Part shown: piece after piece, positions 44,950-54,753 of the stretch
Layout of the letters: each line of letters opens with the position of its first letter
Position numbering within the stretch: the first letter of the stretch is position 1
DNA from: Hyphomonas sp. CY54-11-8
GTDB lineage: Bacteria; Pseudomonadota; Alphaproteobacteria; Caulobacterales; Hyphomonadaceae
Direction: 5' to 3'
DNA: 64,000 nucleotides
Assembly: GCF_000682735.1 (NCBI RefSeq)
Contig: NZ_AWFD01000033.1
Coordinates: forward strand, 124,001 to 188,000
Made by a program: the position numbers and the translations under genes
Notes under the pieces: generated by a model
The model's database searches: none
Seen by the model: only the letters and a program-made list of their open reading frames with translations
Told to the model about the DNA's origin: nothing

Positions 44950-46275
44950 GTGATCTTCAGGGAGCATGCTGTCTTGAACGGATCGCCGGTTCGGACCCTG
45001 GAACGCAGCCTCGGCACGGGATCGGCCGCCCTTCTGGGGCTCGGTTCGATCTTCGGTACAGGCGTCTTCGTGACGATCGGGCTCGGGGTCAATCTTGCAG
45101 GTTACTGGATCGTTCCTGCAATTGCCCTGGCGGGCCTTGTCGCCGCTTGTAACGCCCTGTCGAGCGCCGAACTTGCAGCCGCCTTTCCTGTCAGCGGCGG
45201 TACCTATGAATACGGCTACCGCCTGCTTCATCCCCTTGCGGGCTTTTCTGCAGGCTGGTTGTTCCTGCTTGCCAAATCCGCGTCGGCTGCCGGCGCGGCA
45301 CTTGGTGCGGCCGCCTACGGCCTTCGTCTGTTCGGGCAGGACGATGCCCGGATCATCATCGCAACCGGGCTGGTGCTTGTCCTGGCTGTCACCTTGCTGG
45401 TCCTATCGGGCCTGCGCCGGTCGAACATGGCCAACACGCTGATCGTCGCCCTGACTCTGATTGCGCTGCTTGCCTTCGTGATCGCCGCGCTCCCCGATAC
45501 CGGCACCCGGCTCCGGACGATTGCGGCCCGGGACCTCGGCGCCGATGCGCCGGGCTGGCCTGCCTTCGCTTATGCGACGGCGCTCATGTTTGTTGCCTAT
45601 ACAGGCTATGGCCGGATTGCGACCATGGGCGAGGAAGTGGTTGCGCCGGAATCCACAATACCGCGTGCCATCATCCTGACGCTTGCAGTCAGCCTCCTGG
45701 TCTACCTGTCGGTCGCGATCTGCATGGCGGCGCTGATGCCGGCAGGAACCGCCCGATCGCTCGCAGACGCGGCCACCCCGCTGGAATCCGCCGCACGGTC
45801 CCTCCCGCTGCCATGGTTGTCCCTGCTGGTGAGCGCCGGCGCCATCACGGCCATGCTCGGCGTCCTGCTGAACCTGGTTCTCGGCTTGTCGCGCGTGGTC
45901 CTCGCCATGGCCCGCCGCGGCGACCTGCCGGGGCTGCTTTCTAATCTGACCGGCCGGGGAAACCCGGCCCTTGCGATCCTGGCTGTTGGGGCTTCGATCT
46001 TGGCGCTTGTCCTGACCGGAAACATCGAGACCGTCTGGAGCTTCAGCGCCTTCACAGTGCTCATCTACTACGCCGTCACCAATATCGCTGCGCTCCGGCT
46101 CAACCCGGCACAGAGGCTCTACCCCCGCTGGATCAGTGCCGCAGGCCTGTTGGGTTGCCTTGCGCTGGCTGCCTTCATTCCCGTGTCTGTCTGGTTGGCC
46201 GGGGCCAGCCTGCTGGCGCTGGGGCTTGGCGTTCGCTATTTCGTGAACCGCCGGAAGGCGGCGCCAGACCGGTAG
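44950..46275 (+). CDS. APC-family amino acid permease
   Basis: A 441-residue transporter with about twelve membrane helices. Helix 1 shows GTGSAALLGLGSIFGTGVFVTIG, the glycine-rich substrate segment of the APC superfamily. FPVSGGTYEYGYRLLHPLAGF follows helix 2, and VAYTGYGRIATMGEEVVAPE is a further hallmark (key residues given). It takes up or exchanges amino acids or amines; the substrate is not predictable. The start is either GTG 44950 or TTG 44974, the latter with AGGGAG upstream. Confidence 0.88.
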   Translation: MIFREHAVLNGSPVRTLERSLGTGSAALLGLGSIFGTGVFVTIGLGVNLAGYWIVPAIALAGLVAACNALSSAELAAAFPVSGGTYEYGYRLLHPLAGFSAGWLFLLAKSASAAGAALGAAAYGLRLFGQDDARIIIATGLVLVLAVTLLVLSGLRRSNMANTLIVALTLIALLAFVIAALPDTGTRLRTIAARDLGADAPGWPAFAYATALMFVAYTGYGRIATMGEEVVAPESTIPRAIILTLAVSLLVYLSVAICMAALMPAGTARSLADAATPLESAARSLPLPWLSLLVSAGAITAMLGVLLNLVLGLSRVVLAMARRGDLPGLLSNLTGRGNPALAILAVGASILALVLTGNIETVWSFSAFTVLIYYAVTNIAALRLNPAQRLYPRWISAAGLLGCLALAAFIPVSVWLAGASLLALGLGVRYFVNRRKAAPDR

Positions 46276-47242
46276 GCGCCGGTGCTCATCGGCTAGTCCG
46301 CGGATGGCACGATCAGGATGTCCTGCCCCTGCTCACGGACCTCCAAGGGGAGGTAGAGCCTCTGTGCCGGGCAGCGCCGGAAAATGCCAAATTGAAGTTC
46401 CTGCGCTCCTGGCGTCAGGCAGCCCGGCGGAAGACGCGGTCGGCACCCCAGCAACCGGGGTCAGCGAGACGGATCCAGATATCTTTGCCGCTCGAACCTG
46501 ATTCCTCTGGCCGAAGGCCGTCAGAAAAAAAAACTGCCCCCTCTTGCGCCCGGTCCGTCAGGAAAGTGCGACATTCCAAAGTGGCCCGATCTATAGGAGT
46601 TGAGTTTGTACGCGCCGCTTTCATGCCTGAACGACCGGGCATCCCGACGCTCAGACATCTGCGGATCCGGTGATTGCCGGCACTAAAGCTCAAGGCAGGA
46701 GTTAGCTCCTTCGTCTGGGAATCCCCCCACTATTGTCTATATGATCCAGCCTGCGCCCCTTCCCTGGGCGCAGAGCGAGCAAGGCTCCTGATGCTGGCGA
46801 ATTGATGTCCTGTCTCCCCCCCAATCTGGACTAGGCCGGTGTCAGGAGCTGGTCGCGGCATTGAGCACGCAAACCGGCCAAATCCGTCTGTTCGGGATTA
46901 TGCTTCTGGAGGCGTCAAGTTCTGGAATAGCGCTGAAATACCCGGCGCCCCTCTGTTAAGTGTTCCCGAAACGGTGTATAAGGAAAAAGCTGCAAATCTC
47001 CTCCAACGACGCAGCATTGGCGGTTCTGGTGCCGTTCGTTTGCCTCCCGCACAGGGCTCCCTCTACTTCCCAGGGACCGCGGCACCGGAGCCACCTCACC
47101 CTTTTCGCCGCAGCTTTCTGAAAATTCCTGGTGTCGGTATACGGCGGTGTACCCGATTGGGACGAGCGGGTGCGGGCGGACAAAACTGCCAGGGGTGAAC
47201 CGCAGAAGCTCCACCCTCCGAAGCTCGCTCAATCACACTCGA
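46276..47242. other. Near 1 kb without a recognisable gene
   Basis: Several short frames on both strands, none with a family match or a good ribosome site. A minus-strand frame at 46415-46693 and the adjacent frame to 46293 look like pieces of one decayed small gene, but the case is weak. The base composition is a little lower in GC than its neighbours. No insertion sequence ends were seen. Confidence 0.5.
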
Positions 47243-49606
47243 TTATGCTGCACTTTGCTTCATGTCTTTGCGGGAAACCGGGATATCCCTCGCAGGCACC
47301 GGCACGCCGAAACGGTATCCCTGAAGCAAAGTACAACCACTCCTCGCCAGGTAGCGTGTCTGACCCGCTGTTTCGACGCCTTCTGCCACAATCGAAATTC
47401 CCAGATTGGTCCCGAGCCGGCATACGGCATCCACAATGGCGCACGCCTTCTTGCCTGCAGGCAGGTCCTGCACAAAAGACCGGTCGATCTTGATCGTATC
47501 GACTGGAAATTTGTGCAGATGGCTGATGGACGAATATCCCGTGCCAAAATCATCCAGCGCGATCTGCACGCCGAGCGATTTCAGCCTGACCAGGGCGTCC
47601 TCCGTCAAACGCGAATTCTGGACAAGGGCCGTTTCCGTCACTTCGATATGGAGACGCCCCGCCTCAAGACCCGTTGCTTCCAGCACATGAGCAACCCGCT
47701 CGACCAGATTCTGTTCGAGCAATTGCCTGGCCGAGACATTCACCGCCACGAACTGGTCTTCAGACCAGCCTGAAGCTTCCCTGCAGGCGGTCATCAGGAC
47801 CCAGTCGCCAATTTCATTGATCAGGCCGGTATCCTCCGCAACAGGAAGGAACTCGTCCGGCCGGGTCAACATGTCTCCGCGCCTCCGCCACCTGAGAAGG
47901 GCTTCATACCCCCTCACCTGCATCGTCGAGGCCGATACTTCGGGCTGGTAAAGAAGCTCGAATTCACCCTTCTGGAGCGCTGATCTCAGCTCGGCCTCGA
48001 GTTTGCCCCGGGATTCATACTCCGCTTGCAGGCGGTCATCATAGAGCTGGTAGCTCCCACGGCCCGATTTCTTGGCGGCGTAGAGTGCCCGGTCCGCGTT
48101 CAGCAGCGTGATTTCTGTCGAGTTTCCGAGAGGGGCCAGACCAGGACTGCCGCCTGCATCCAGGGGAACGCCATCGATGTCGATTGTCTGGCAGATGGCC
48201 GCAATGATGTCCGATGCATGCGCTTCGATATCAGACACACACTCATATGGCCCGAGAAGAATGCCGAACTCGTCACCGGCTATCCTCGCCGCCATGTTCC
48301 GGTCCCCGACCTCGGCGCAGAGCGTGTTATAAGTCTCCTGCAGGACAATATCACCGGCTGCGTGACCGAATTTGTCGTTGATGTCCTTGAACCGGTCGAG
48401 GTCGAGAATACCGACCGCAACGATACCGCTTTCCTGACCGCTTCCGAGCTCTTCCAACCGGTGCAGGAAGGCCCTGCGATTGGGCGCGCCCGTCCCGGCA
48501 TCTGTGTAGGCAAGGCGGAACATTTCCGCCTCGATCGCAACGGATTCCCGCAAGTCCCGAATGGCGAAAACTTCATAGTCGTCGCCATTGCCAATCCGCC
48601 TGTGGGAGACTTCCACGGGAATCGCCTCGCCTCCGAACGGAGCTAGACAGGCACGGCAGAACTGGCTGCGTTCACACGCTCGCGATGCCTGCAGAAAGCT
48701 CTCCGTCAGAACAGACCCCACCGGCTTCCTGAGAACCGACTGCCGGTCGATATCCAGAAGGTCACAGAGGGCGGCATTCACTTCCGTGATCAGCCCCTGG
48801 CGGACAACCAAAAGCCCCTCGACGGCAGCATCCGACAGGAGCGTCATGCGCACATGTTCCCGTCTGGCATAGTGTGAAACCTGCGAGAACACGATTTCCG
48901 TCGCGAGACCGAACAATGGGATAAGTCCTGCCGCGATCAGGACGATCTGGCCGAGCCGGGCGCGGCTGATCGGAACCATGGCCTCATTCACACCCGCAAT
49001 CGGAATAATGAGGAGGCCTGCCATAGACATGAAATGCAGGCCCACGACGCCGCCAACGAGGAACATCCCGGCAATTGGCAGGCGGCCGGGATGGTCTGGA
49101 TGCACGAACAGTCGGAACCCGGCCATGAAGGCAACCAGGATGACCGCCATGGATGCGATCACATACACCGGGTCATATTCGATCAATGCAGCGCCCCGGA
49201 GCGCTTCCATACCGCTATAGTGCAGGCAAATGACGGTCATCGCGGCAACCAGTCCGCTCATGGTCCGCCTGAAAGCAGATTGCCCGCGACCGAACAGGAG
49301 TGCGGTCACAAGCAGCCCGGTCACGGCGACCACGCCTGAACCAAATGTGATCACGCCGTCATAAGTGACATCATGGATTGGCCTGTAGCCATTCATGGCA
49401 ATGAAATGGGTGCTCCAGACACCGGCTGCGAACACGCTCGCCGCCCACAAACCCCAGGATTTTCCGGCGATCCCGGATCCGGCTGACCATGCGCGGAAGA
49501 CCATCCACAGGGAAGCGAAAACGCTCACCACACATGTCGCTGCCGACAGCCAGAAGAGAGATGGATCATGGTCCCACTGGATGCAATCAATGACCGTTCG
49601 CAGCAT
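47243..49606 (-). CDS. MHYT-PAS-GGDEF-EAL cyclic-di-GMP signalling protein
   Basis: A 787-residue membrane signalling protein. The N terminus (about residues 10-230) is an MHYT sensor with seven helices and three His-X3-Met units: THFIAM, LHYSGM and LHFMSM. These have been proposed to bind a copper ion for gas sensing. A PAS-like region (260-370) follows, then a GGDEF domain in which the signature is AGDEF and the inhibitory RxxD is lost. Last is an EAL domain with its catalytic residues intact (YEALLRW, DDFGTGYSS, IVAEGVET). A c-di-GMP phosphodiesterase is the likelier activity. ATG 49606 has GGAAG upstream. Confidence 0.92.
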   Translation of the reverse strand: MLRTVIDCIQWDHDPSLFWLSAATCVVSVFASLWMVFRAWSAGSGIAGKSWGLWAASVFAAGVWSTHFIAMNGYRPIHDVTYDGVITFGSGVVAVTGLLVTALLFGRGQSAFRRTMSGLVAAMTVICLHYSGMEALRGAALIEYDPVYVIASMAVILVAFMAGFRLFVHPDHPGRLPIAGMFLVGGVVGLHFMSMAGLLIIPIAGVNEAMVPISRARLGQIVLIAAGLIPLFGLATEIVFSQVSHYARREHVRMTLLSDAAVEGLLVVRQGLITEVNAALCDLLDIDRQSVLRKPVGSVLTESFLQASRACERSQFCRACLAPFGGEAIPVEVSHRRIGNGDDYEVFAIRDLRESVAIEAEMFRLAYTDAGTGAPNRRAFLHRLEELGSGQESGIVAVGILDLDRFKDINDKFGHAAGDIVLQETYNTLCAEVGDRNMAARIAGDEFGILLGPYECVSDIEAHASDIIAAICQTIDIDGVPLDAGGSPGLAPLGNSTEITLLNADRALYAAKKSGRGSYQLYDDRLQAEYESRGKLEAELRSALQKGEFELLYQPEVSASTMQVRGYEALLRWRRRGDMLTRPDEFLPVAEDTGLINEIGDWVLMTACREASGWSEDQFVAVNVSARQLLEQNLVERVAHVLEATGLEAGRLHIEVTETALVQNSRLTEDALVRLKSLGVQIALDDFGTGYSSISHLHKFPVDTIKIDRSFVQDLPAGKKACAIVDAVCRLGTNLGISIVAEGVETAGQTRYLARSGCTLLQGYRFGVPVPARDIPVSRKDMKQSAA

Positions 49607-49848
49607 ATGGTTCTTCCATTCTGCGTGGGCACTTTTCCGACCAAACGCAATTCCTTGCGCAAGGACTGTCCAGCACGACACAATGACTTTTCAACAGTAT
49701 GCGAATGTACCCGAGCCCCCTGACAGAATTGTCAGCCAGGAACCATTCAACGTATCCTTGCAACACCATACACCCAAGTTTGCCACAATATCGCAAACGC
49801 GGCCTGAAAAGTTAGCGGCGGGAATTAACTCTTTTGCCGCGGCCGCAA

Positions 49849-50352
49849 TCAGAAGATAACCGTAACCACGATCGTATCGCTATAACTTCCGGTCTCCACA
49901 TTCTGGCCCGACGGTATACGGCCATAAATCGGAAAATCATCCGTCGTCGAGAAGATCAATGACAACAGGTAGGCATGCGTGACCGTATCGGTCCCGCCCG
50001 TTCCATCTCCCCAGATCAGTGCACGGCTGCTGTCTGTGTAGAGATTGTAGTCCAGCAGATCGCTTCCATTCGACATGGACCGGTTGAACCCCGTTCCATT
50101 TCCCCCTGCTCCCAGAGCCACCTCATAGGAAATATTGGCGCCCAGAACGAGCGCGCCGCAGGTCACGCTGACATTTCCGACGGCATCTGCATGACTCCCG
50201 CCCAGCGGATTGTAGATGCCGAAATCCAGCGGGTCGGCCGATACCGAACAGGAACAATTCAGACCAGTGCAGGTCGCCGATGCGGTGCCGGACGGGACGA
50301 TCGCGAGAAGGCTGCTGGCAACGAGCACGCGAAAGATTTGGCGAAGGGTCAT
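49849..50352 (-). CDS. Csu-type pilus subunit or tip adhesin (SCPU domain)
   Basis: A 167-residue secreted protein with a signal peptide ending SATA (about residue 26) and one spore-coat-U (SCPU) domain, including LDFGIYNPLGG, DLLDYNLYTDSSR, and FPIYGRIPSGQNVETGSYSD near the C terminus. SCPU proteins build archaic chaperone-usher pili. As the last gene of the operon, overlapping the usher stop by ATGA, it probably is the tip subunit. Two extra Cys pairs near the N terminus (CTGLNCSCS) may form disulfides. Confidence 0.88.
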   Translation of the reverse strand: MTLRQIFRVLVASSLLAIVPSGTASATCTGLNCSCSVSADPLDFGIYNPLGGSHADAVGNVSVTCGALVLGANISYEVALGAGGNGTGFNRSMSNGSDLLDYNLYTDSSRALIWGDGTGGTDTVTHAYLLSLIFSTTDDFPIYGRIPSGQNVETGSYSDTIVVTVIF

Positions 50353-52727
50353 CTGAGCCTCCCGGTCGGCAAACAGGGGATCGTCCCGGCATCCCGGTAA
50401 GGTGTGAAAGTCGGCGTGTCGCCAAGAACAATCCTGGCTTCACAAATCACCTTGTTCCGGATGAAACGCAGCCGGGTCACCTGCCGGGCGCCTTCGATAT
50501 AGACACGGCCGTCCTGGCCAATCGGATAGGTCTCGCCGGTATCGGGATTTGCAATCTTGCCACTGGATGAAATGGGCGCGCCATCAGGGGTCACGATATA
50601 GGCCAGGACATCGCTCGACCGGCCAACATCGAATTCAATCCGGTGGCCGGTGCGGAGCCCGGGAACAACAATCGCTTCGGTCAATCCAAATGAACGGTCA
50701 AGGCTGACATCACGCGGGTCGAAGGAAAGCACATTGCGTTCAAACGGCCGCAGCCGGGTCAGGACGATCCGGCCCTGCTTGTCTGTCCGGCCCACCAATT
50801 GCCTGTCCTGGAAAACCTGCACGCCTGGCTGGTCTCCCACAGTGACCACCGCCAGGCTATTGGTGATCGATGGCGCAACCACCCAGCTTCCACCCACGAT
50901 GGCTGCCCCGCCCCGGAGCGTCAACCGGCCTGCCGTGCGGTTTTCCACCTGGCTGACGATTCCTGCGGCATCGCCGATCCGGGTCCGGTAGTCTATTCCA
51001 GCTTCCATTCGCTCATGCGTTCCGGAACTCGCCTGCGCCGCATAGCCAAGCCCGCCAGCGGGCGGCGCACTTTTTCGGATCCGGATATCCCCACCGAGCC
51101 TCCTGTTTCGATAATCCGCCCCCATGCTCGAACTGACTCCGCTCCCCAGGGGCATGGTCAGCGAAACCGCAGCAATCGTCGCATCCTTCTGCCCTGCCAG
51201 CCTCATGGCAGACAGGTTGAGGGACATGGCGCCGACGGGCCGGGTGTAGCGAATCCCGAATGTCGAGAAGTCGTCCCTCTCCCGCTCATCCCTATGTGAC
51301 CAGGAGAGCGAAATGGACCCGATCCGGTCGTCAGAGAAGCTTGCATAGGTCCGGGCGGTTGTTCGAGGCGGGCTGCGGTATTGCCCGAATTGCCGGTACT
51401 CTGGCGTCGTGTAGCGGACACTGCTGCCAACCGAAAATGCCGCAGAGCGCCATTCATGGCTGAAATCGACAAGATTGCCGGATTTTCCGTTGCTTTGCGA
51501 CACGGCGGCGCTCGCCTGGAGGACGCCAAGCCCCTGCCTCGAGGCGGTTCCGGAGATACCCGCACTTTGCAGGGCTTCGCTGACGGAGGATCTTGCCTGG
51601 AATGTGAACTGATCGGAGATCCCGCGCGCATAGCCTGCAGCAATGAAGCCTTCATCATAGTGACTGGACTCCTGGCCGAATTCCTTCCGCAGGAAACCGG
51701 CCTCCAGCGACCAGTCGCTCAACCCCGATCTCAGCAATTGCGGCGCGGTATAATAGTCTGCCGTCACGACGGATTGCCGGCCGAGAACATCTGTCAGGAC
51801 AAGTTCCGCTGAACCAGCACCGGTGACCACGGGCAGGTCGGTCAGCGTGAATGGTCCCGCCGGAACATCGGTGGAATAATTCTGCGAACCGTCAACCATG
51901 ACGTCCACCACGCCCGGCAGCGTGGCATCCCCGGAAATCGATGGGGTTGGAAACGTGATGAAATCCGGCGTCAGGGAAAAATCCGTTCCAAGACGGATGC
52001 CGCCAAACCTGGCCGGCGCCTCCCATCGCCCCGCCCCGGTCACCGTGTCGCCAATTTCCAGGCGCGTCGCGGTGGATGGCCGGTCGATCGTCCATGTCGC
52101 GTCCAGACGCACGCAATTGGTTTCAGAATGCTGGCGCGTGCAGGCAAAATCGACCACCCCGCTTCCGGCGGAGGAAAACAGTCCGGCCTCAAGCAAGGCG
52201 CCTGAGCGATGGTCAATGTCGCCTCCCTCGGCGAAGATATCATAATTCAGGAACCCGCCGGTGCGGACGGGCGACAGTTCGGGGCGATCACCCATCCTCA
52301 CCGGGATCACGGTCTCATGAAAGCAATCGGCAGCACAATCGATGCGGAGCGTATTGGTCTGCCGGTCAAGCTCAACGGCCTGGGCACCAAGCGCCGAAGC
52401 CGGGATGTATCTGCGCCCGTCTATCAGCCTGGCGTCACTGGCCTGGCGGATCCGGCTCTGACTGAGCAACGCTTCCGGAAGCAGGACTTCGTTTTCACTT
52501 TCCGCAATGATGACCGGGTCCGGAAGAGCATCGCCGTTCAGGACAAGCTGGACGACAGAAGCTGCCAGGTCGCCTGTCTCCGGCAGGCCGGAACCGTCAG
52601 GCCCTGCCCCGGAAACAGGAAGTGCCGTTGCAGGTTTATCGCTCGTCGCAGGTGTTTCTCCAGCCTCTGTCCCGGCGGCGCCGCAGATCGCTGTCAACAC
52701 GCAGCAACTGGCGTACCTGGCCATCAT
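50349..52727 (-). CDS. Outer-membrane usher of archaic (Csu-type) pili
   Basis: A 792-residue FimD/PapC-family usher. After the signal peptide comes the N-terminal periplasmic domain, then the barrel with FTLTDLPVVTGAGSAELVLTD, the plug region, and C-terminal domains with RTDKQGRIVLTRLRPFERN. It exports and assembles SCPU subunits with the chaperone. ATG 52727 sits 4 bases after the chaperone frame ends. The length agrees with archaic ushers. Confidence 0.9.
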   Translation of the reverse strand: MMARYASCCVLTAICGAAGTEAGETPATSDKPATALPVSGAGPDGSGLPETGDLAASVVQLVLNGDALPDPVIIAESENEVLLPEALLSQSRIRQASDARLIDGRRYIPASALGAQAVELDRQTNTLRIDCAADCFHETVIPVRMGDRPELSPVRTGGFLNYDIFAEGGDIDHRSGALLEAGLFSSAGSGVVDFACTRQHSETNCVRLDATWTIDRPSTATRLEIGDTVTGAGRWEAPARFGGIRLGTDFSLTPDFITFPTPSISGDATLPGVVDVMVDGSQNYSTDVPAGPFTLTDLPVVTGAGSAELVLTDVLGRQSVVTADYYTAPQLLRSGLSDWSLEAGFLRKEFGQESSHYDEGFIAAGYARGISDQFTFQARSSVSEALQSAGISGTASRQGLGVLQASAAVSQSNGKSGNLVDFSHEWRSAAFSVGSSVRYTTPEYRQFGQYRSPPRTTARTYASFSDDRIGSISLSWSHRDERERDDFSTFGIRYTRPVGAMSLNLSAMRLAGQKDATIAAVSLTMPLGSGVSSSMGADYRNRRLGGDIRIRKSAPPAGGLGYAAQASSGTHERMEAGIDYRTRIGDAAGIVSQVENRTAGRLTLRGGAAIVGGSWVVAPSITNSLAVVTVGDQPGVQVFQDRQLVGRTDKQGRIVLTRLRPFERNVLSFDPRDVSLDRSFGLTEAIVVPGLRTGHRIEFDVGRSSDVLAYIVTPDGAPISSSGKIANPDTGETYPIGQDGRVYIEGARQVTRLRFIRNKVICEARIVLGDTPTFTPYRDAGTIPCLPTGRLR

Positions 52728-52731
52728 GGTT

Positions 52732-53443
52732 TCAGGGCACCGCGATATCCGTCAGGAAGCTCTGGACATCGCTCTGATAAATCGATGTGGCGCCAACCGA
52801 TACCTTTCCGCCAGGCTTTGCGACCGGATCGACGCAAAACCGCGCGCTGCTTTTCGCCAGCATGTATTTGTGGATTGGCGTCTTCTCATCGGGATGACCG
52901 GCGGGGCGCGACCCAGACGAGTCTGGCATGACTGTCACCCGAATTGAGTCCCTCCAGGCAGAGCTGGCCGTCCTGATTTTCTGCGGCCGAGAAGCCAAGG
53001 TCGAGATCACGGCTGTCTCCGCCAAGGAATACCGGCAGGAGTATTTGCAGCCTCACATCGAGCGCATTGCCCCGGAACACATCTCCGGATTGAAGCTCGC
53101 TCACTCTGACACGATAGGCCTGCTCGACAGCCAGGGGCGCACCGCCCGGCAAAACTCCGATACGCACAACACGCTGTTCGCCAGGGGCCAGGGTCACGAC
53201 CGGAGGCGTGACAATGAATGCTTTATCCGGGATCAGATGATCAGCACCGTCCGCTTCTGTCCAGCGATACCCGGCGAGCTCATATATGGCTTCTTCGCCC
53301 CCCCGGTTCACAAGCGTCAGAACTCCGACACGCCGGGCCTCATCCAGGACCAGCGAGGTCGGATAAACGGTCAGCCCCTCCGCGCTGGCGCGCAAATCCT
53401 GCAACAGGAAAAATATCAGGAAAGTAGCCAGCCATTTCATCAT
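52732..53443 (-). pseudogene. Csu-type pilus chaperone interrupted by a frameshift
   Basis: A periplasmic PapD-like chaperone. The first frame (53443-52886) gives a signal peptide, LTVYPTSLVLD, the G-donor region RVVRIGVLPGGAP and RVRVSELQ, and breaks off after ARLVWVAP. The next frame continues with the missing C-terminal strand region (HKYMLAKSSARFCV to the stop at 52732). Together they make about 237 residues, the normal length, so one base has been gained or lost near 52,900-52,915, in a C-rich run. If real, the operon may be non-functional; sequencing error or phase variation are alternatives. Confidence 0.8.
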
Positions 53444-53454
53444 GGCGCGTCTCC

Positions 53455-53946
53455 TCAGAAACTGATCGTCGCCGTAACCGTGTCCGAATAGCTGCCGACG
53501 GGCACGTTCTGCGATGCCGGTACCCGGCCATAGACCGGAAGCGATTGCAGGGCTCCGCTTCCGGTTCCGATAACGGTGGATGTCGCCCCGCTTCCGTCCC
53601 CCCAGACCGTGGTCCTTGCAGACGATGTGTAGAGATTGTAGCCCAGCGTATTGCTACCATCCGTCATGAGGCGCTCTGTGAACGCGCCTCCGCTGGTGGT
53701 GCCTTCATTGAGTTCCACCGCATACAATGTTCCATTTGTACACGTCACATCCAGGGTCGAGGAGGCGTCCAGAGCGCTGCCGGAGATGCTGCTGTAATTT
53801 CCGAAATCGAGATCGTTTGCAGCGATGTCGCAGGCATCGATCACCTCGGCCGTGACGGCGAAACTGTCGCTCGCCGTTTGCGCCAGCACCTGCCCTCCGG
53901 GCATGCCCATTATTACCAGGATCACCGCAGGTCTCAGACAGTCCAT
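53455..53946 (-). CDS. Csu-type major pilus subunit (SCPU domain)
   Basis: A 163-residue secreted SCPU protein, first gene of the pilus operon. The signal peptide ends GQVLAQ. The mature part has ACDIAANDLDFGNYSS, GSNTLGYNLYTSSARTTVWGD and LPVYGRVPASQNVPVGSYSD. ATG 53946 has GGAGG 6 bases upstream. It resembles the last gene of the operon but lacks the N-terminal Cys cluster, so it is probably the rod subunit. Confidence 0.88.
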   Translation of the reverse strand: MDCLRPAVILVIMGMPGGQVLAQTASDSFAVTAEVIDACDIAANDLDFGNYSSISGSALDASSTLDVTCTNGTLYAVELNEGTTSGGAFTERLMTDGSNTLGYNLYTSSARTTVWGDGSGATSTVIGTGSGALQSLPVYGRVPASQNVPVGSYSDTVTATISF

Positions 53947-54486
53947 AAAGCCCCTCCAAGCTTCGGCACCCCTCACCCATCGTTGAATGGGCGCCCCTCC
54001 TAACCGACAAGTTGTATTTGCAGGATTGTTCGCTTACGGTGAATAAATTGTAAACTCAGGACGGAATGCGGCTATCGCCTTTTGTTCGTATCTGGACATT
54101 TTGATCAACGCATAGAAGCTGAAGCTCGATGACCAGGACACCAAACGGACATACCGCACAACGGGTCACTCATGAGGCTTCGCAATATTCATTGCAGAAT
54201 ACGGCACCGACCAAAAGCGGTTCCACATATAGGGGGATATGAAGCCCCCCTCTGATCCAATTCATACGAGGCCCCAGCTCCGGTGCATGCAAGTAAAATC
54301 TTTTCGGAAGTCATTCCATCCGCCCGCGGTCGGGGTGACCGCAATCGGGTGCGACATATTTTTTGTATCCCCGTGCCACTGAAATGCCGCCAATGTCTGT
54401 CAGCCCGGCAGAATGACAGGCGCATTTTGGGAGAGCCCTTGCCGACTTGCTTTTGAGCCGCGCACGCCATTCCGGTCACATGAAGC

Positions 54487-54535
54487 AAAAAAATGGTTCA
54501 TGACCCTGCCGAGAGAGGTGACAGGGTCATGAACC
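54487..54535 (-). terminator. Intrinsic terminator of an unassigned minus-strand transcript
   Basis: A perfect 14-base stem, GGTTCATGACCCTG (54495-54508) and its complement (54522-54535), with a 13-base loop. On the minus strand it is followed by seven T. The transcript that ends here must start within the 200 bases to the right, where no gene is recognised, so a small RNA is possible. Confidence 0.7.
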
Positions 54536-54623
54536 CGGGATTGGAGCCCGCTCATCAAGCCTACGTTCCCACCCAGCCTGACAAGTGATGTATTGCTAAC
54601 TTGGGACCTGCCACCCCCGCTAT

Positions 54624-54637
54624 CCCCTGAACAGGGG
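54624..54637. promoter_or_regulatory. CCTG-AA-CAGG palindrome before the kinase gene
   Basis: CCCCTGAACAGGGG, 117 bases before the histidine-kinase start. The inner ten bases recur, in both orientations, at 58750-58776 upstream of the Sel1-repeat gene. It could be a site for the NarL-type regulator encoded at 56655. Confidence 0.5.
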
Positions 54638-54753
54638 GCGCGGCGCATCCGTTTGTGTGGCAACGGGGAAGGCCCTGGTGCTACCGATAGCGATCAAGGA
54701 GAATCGTATTCCAGTTGTGGAGGTGACAGGGGCTGCGGACAGGTTAGACGTCT

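Noticed and set aside
46839-47232. Two opposing frames of about 105-119 codons
   Set aside because: No ribosome site, no family similarity, and each excludes the other.
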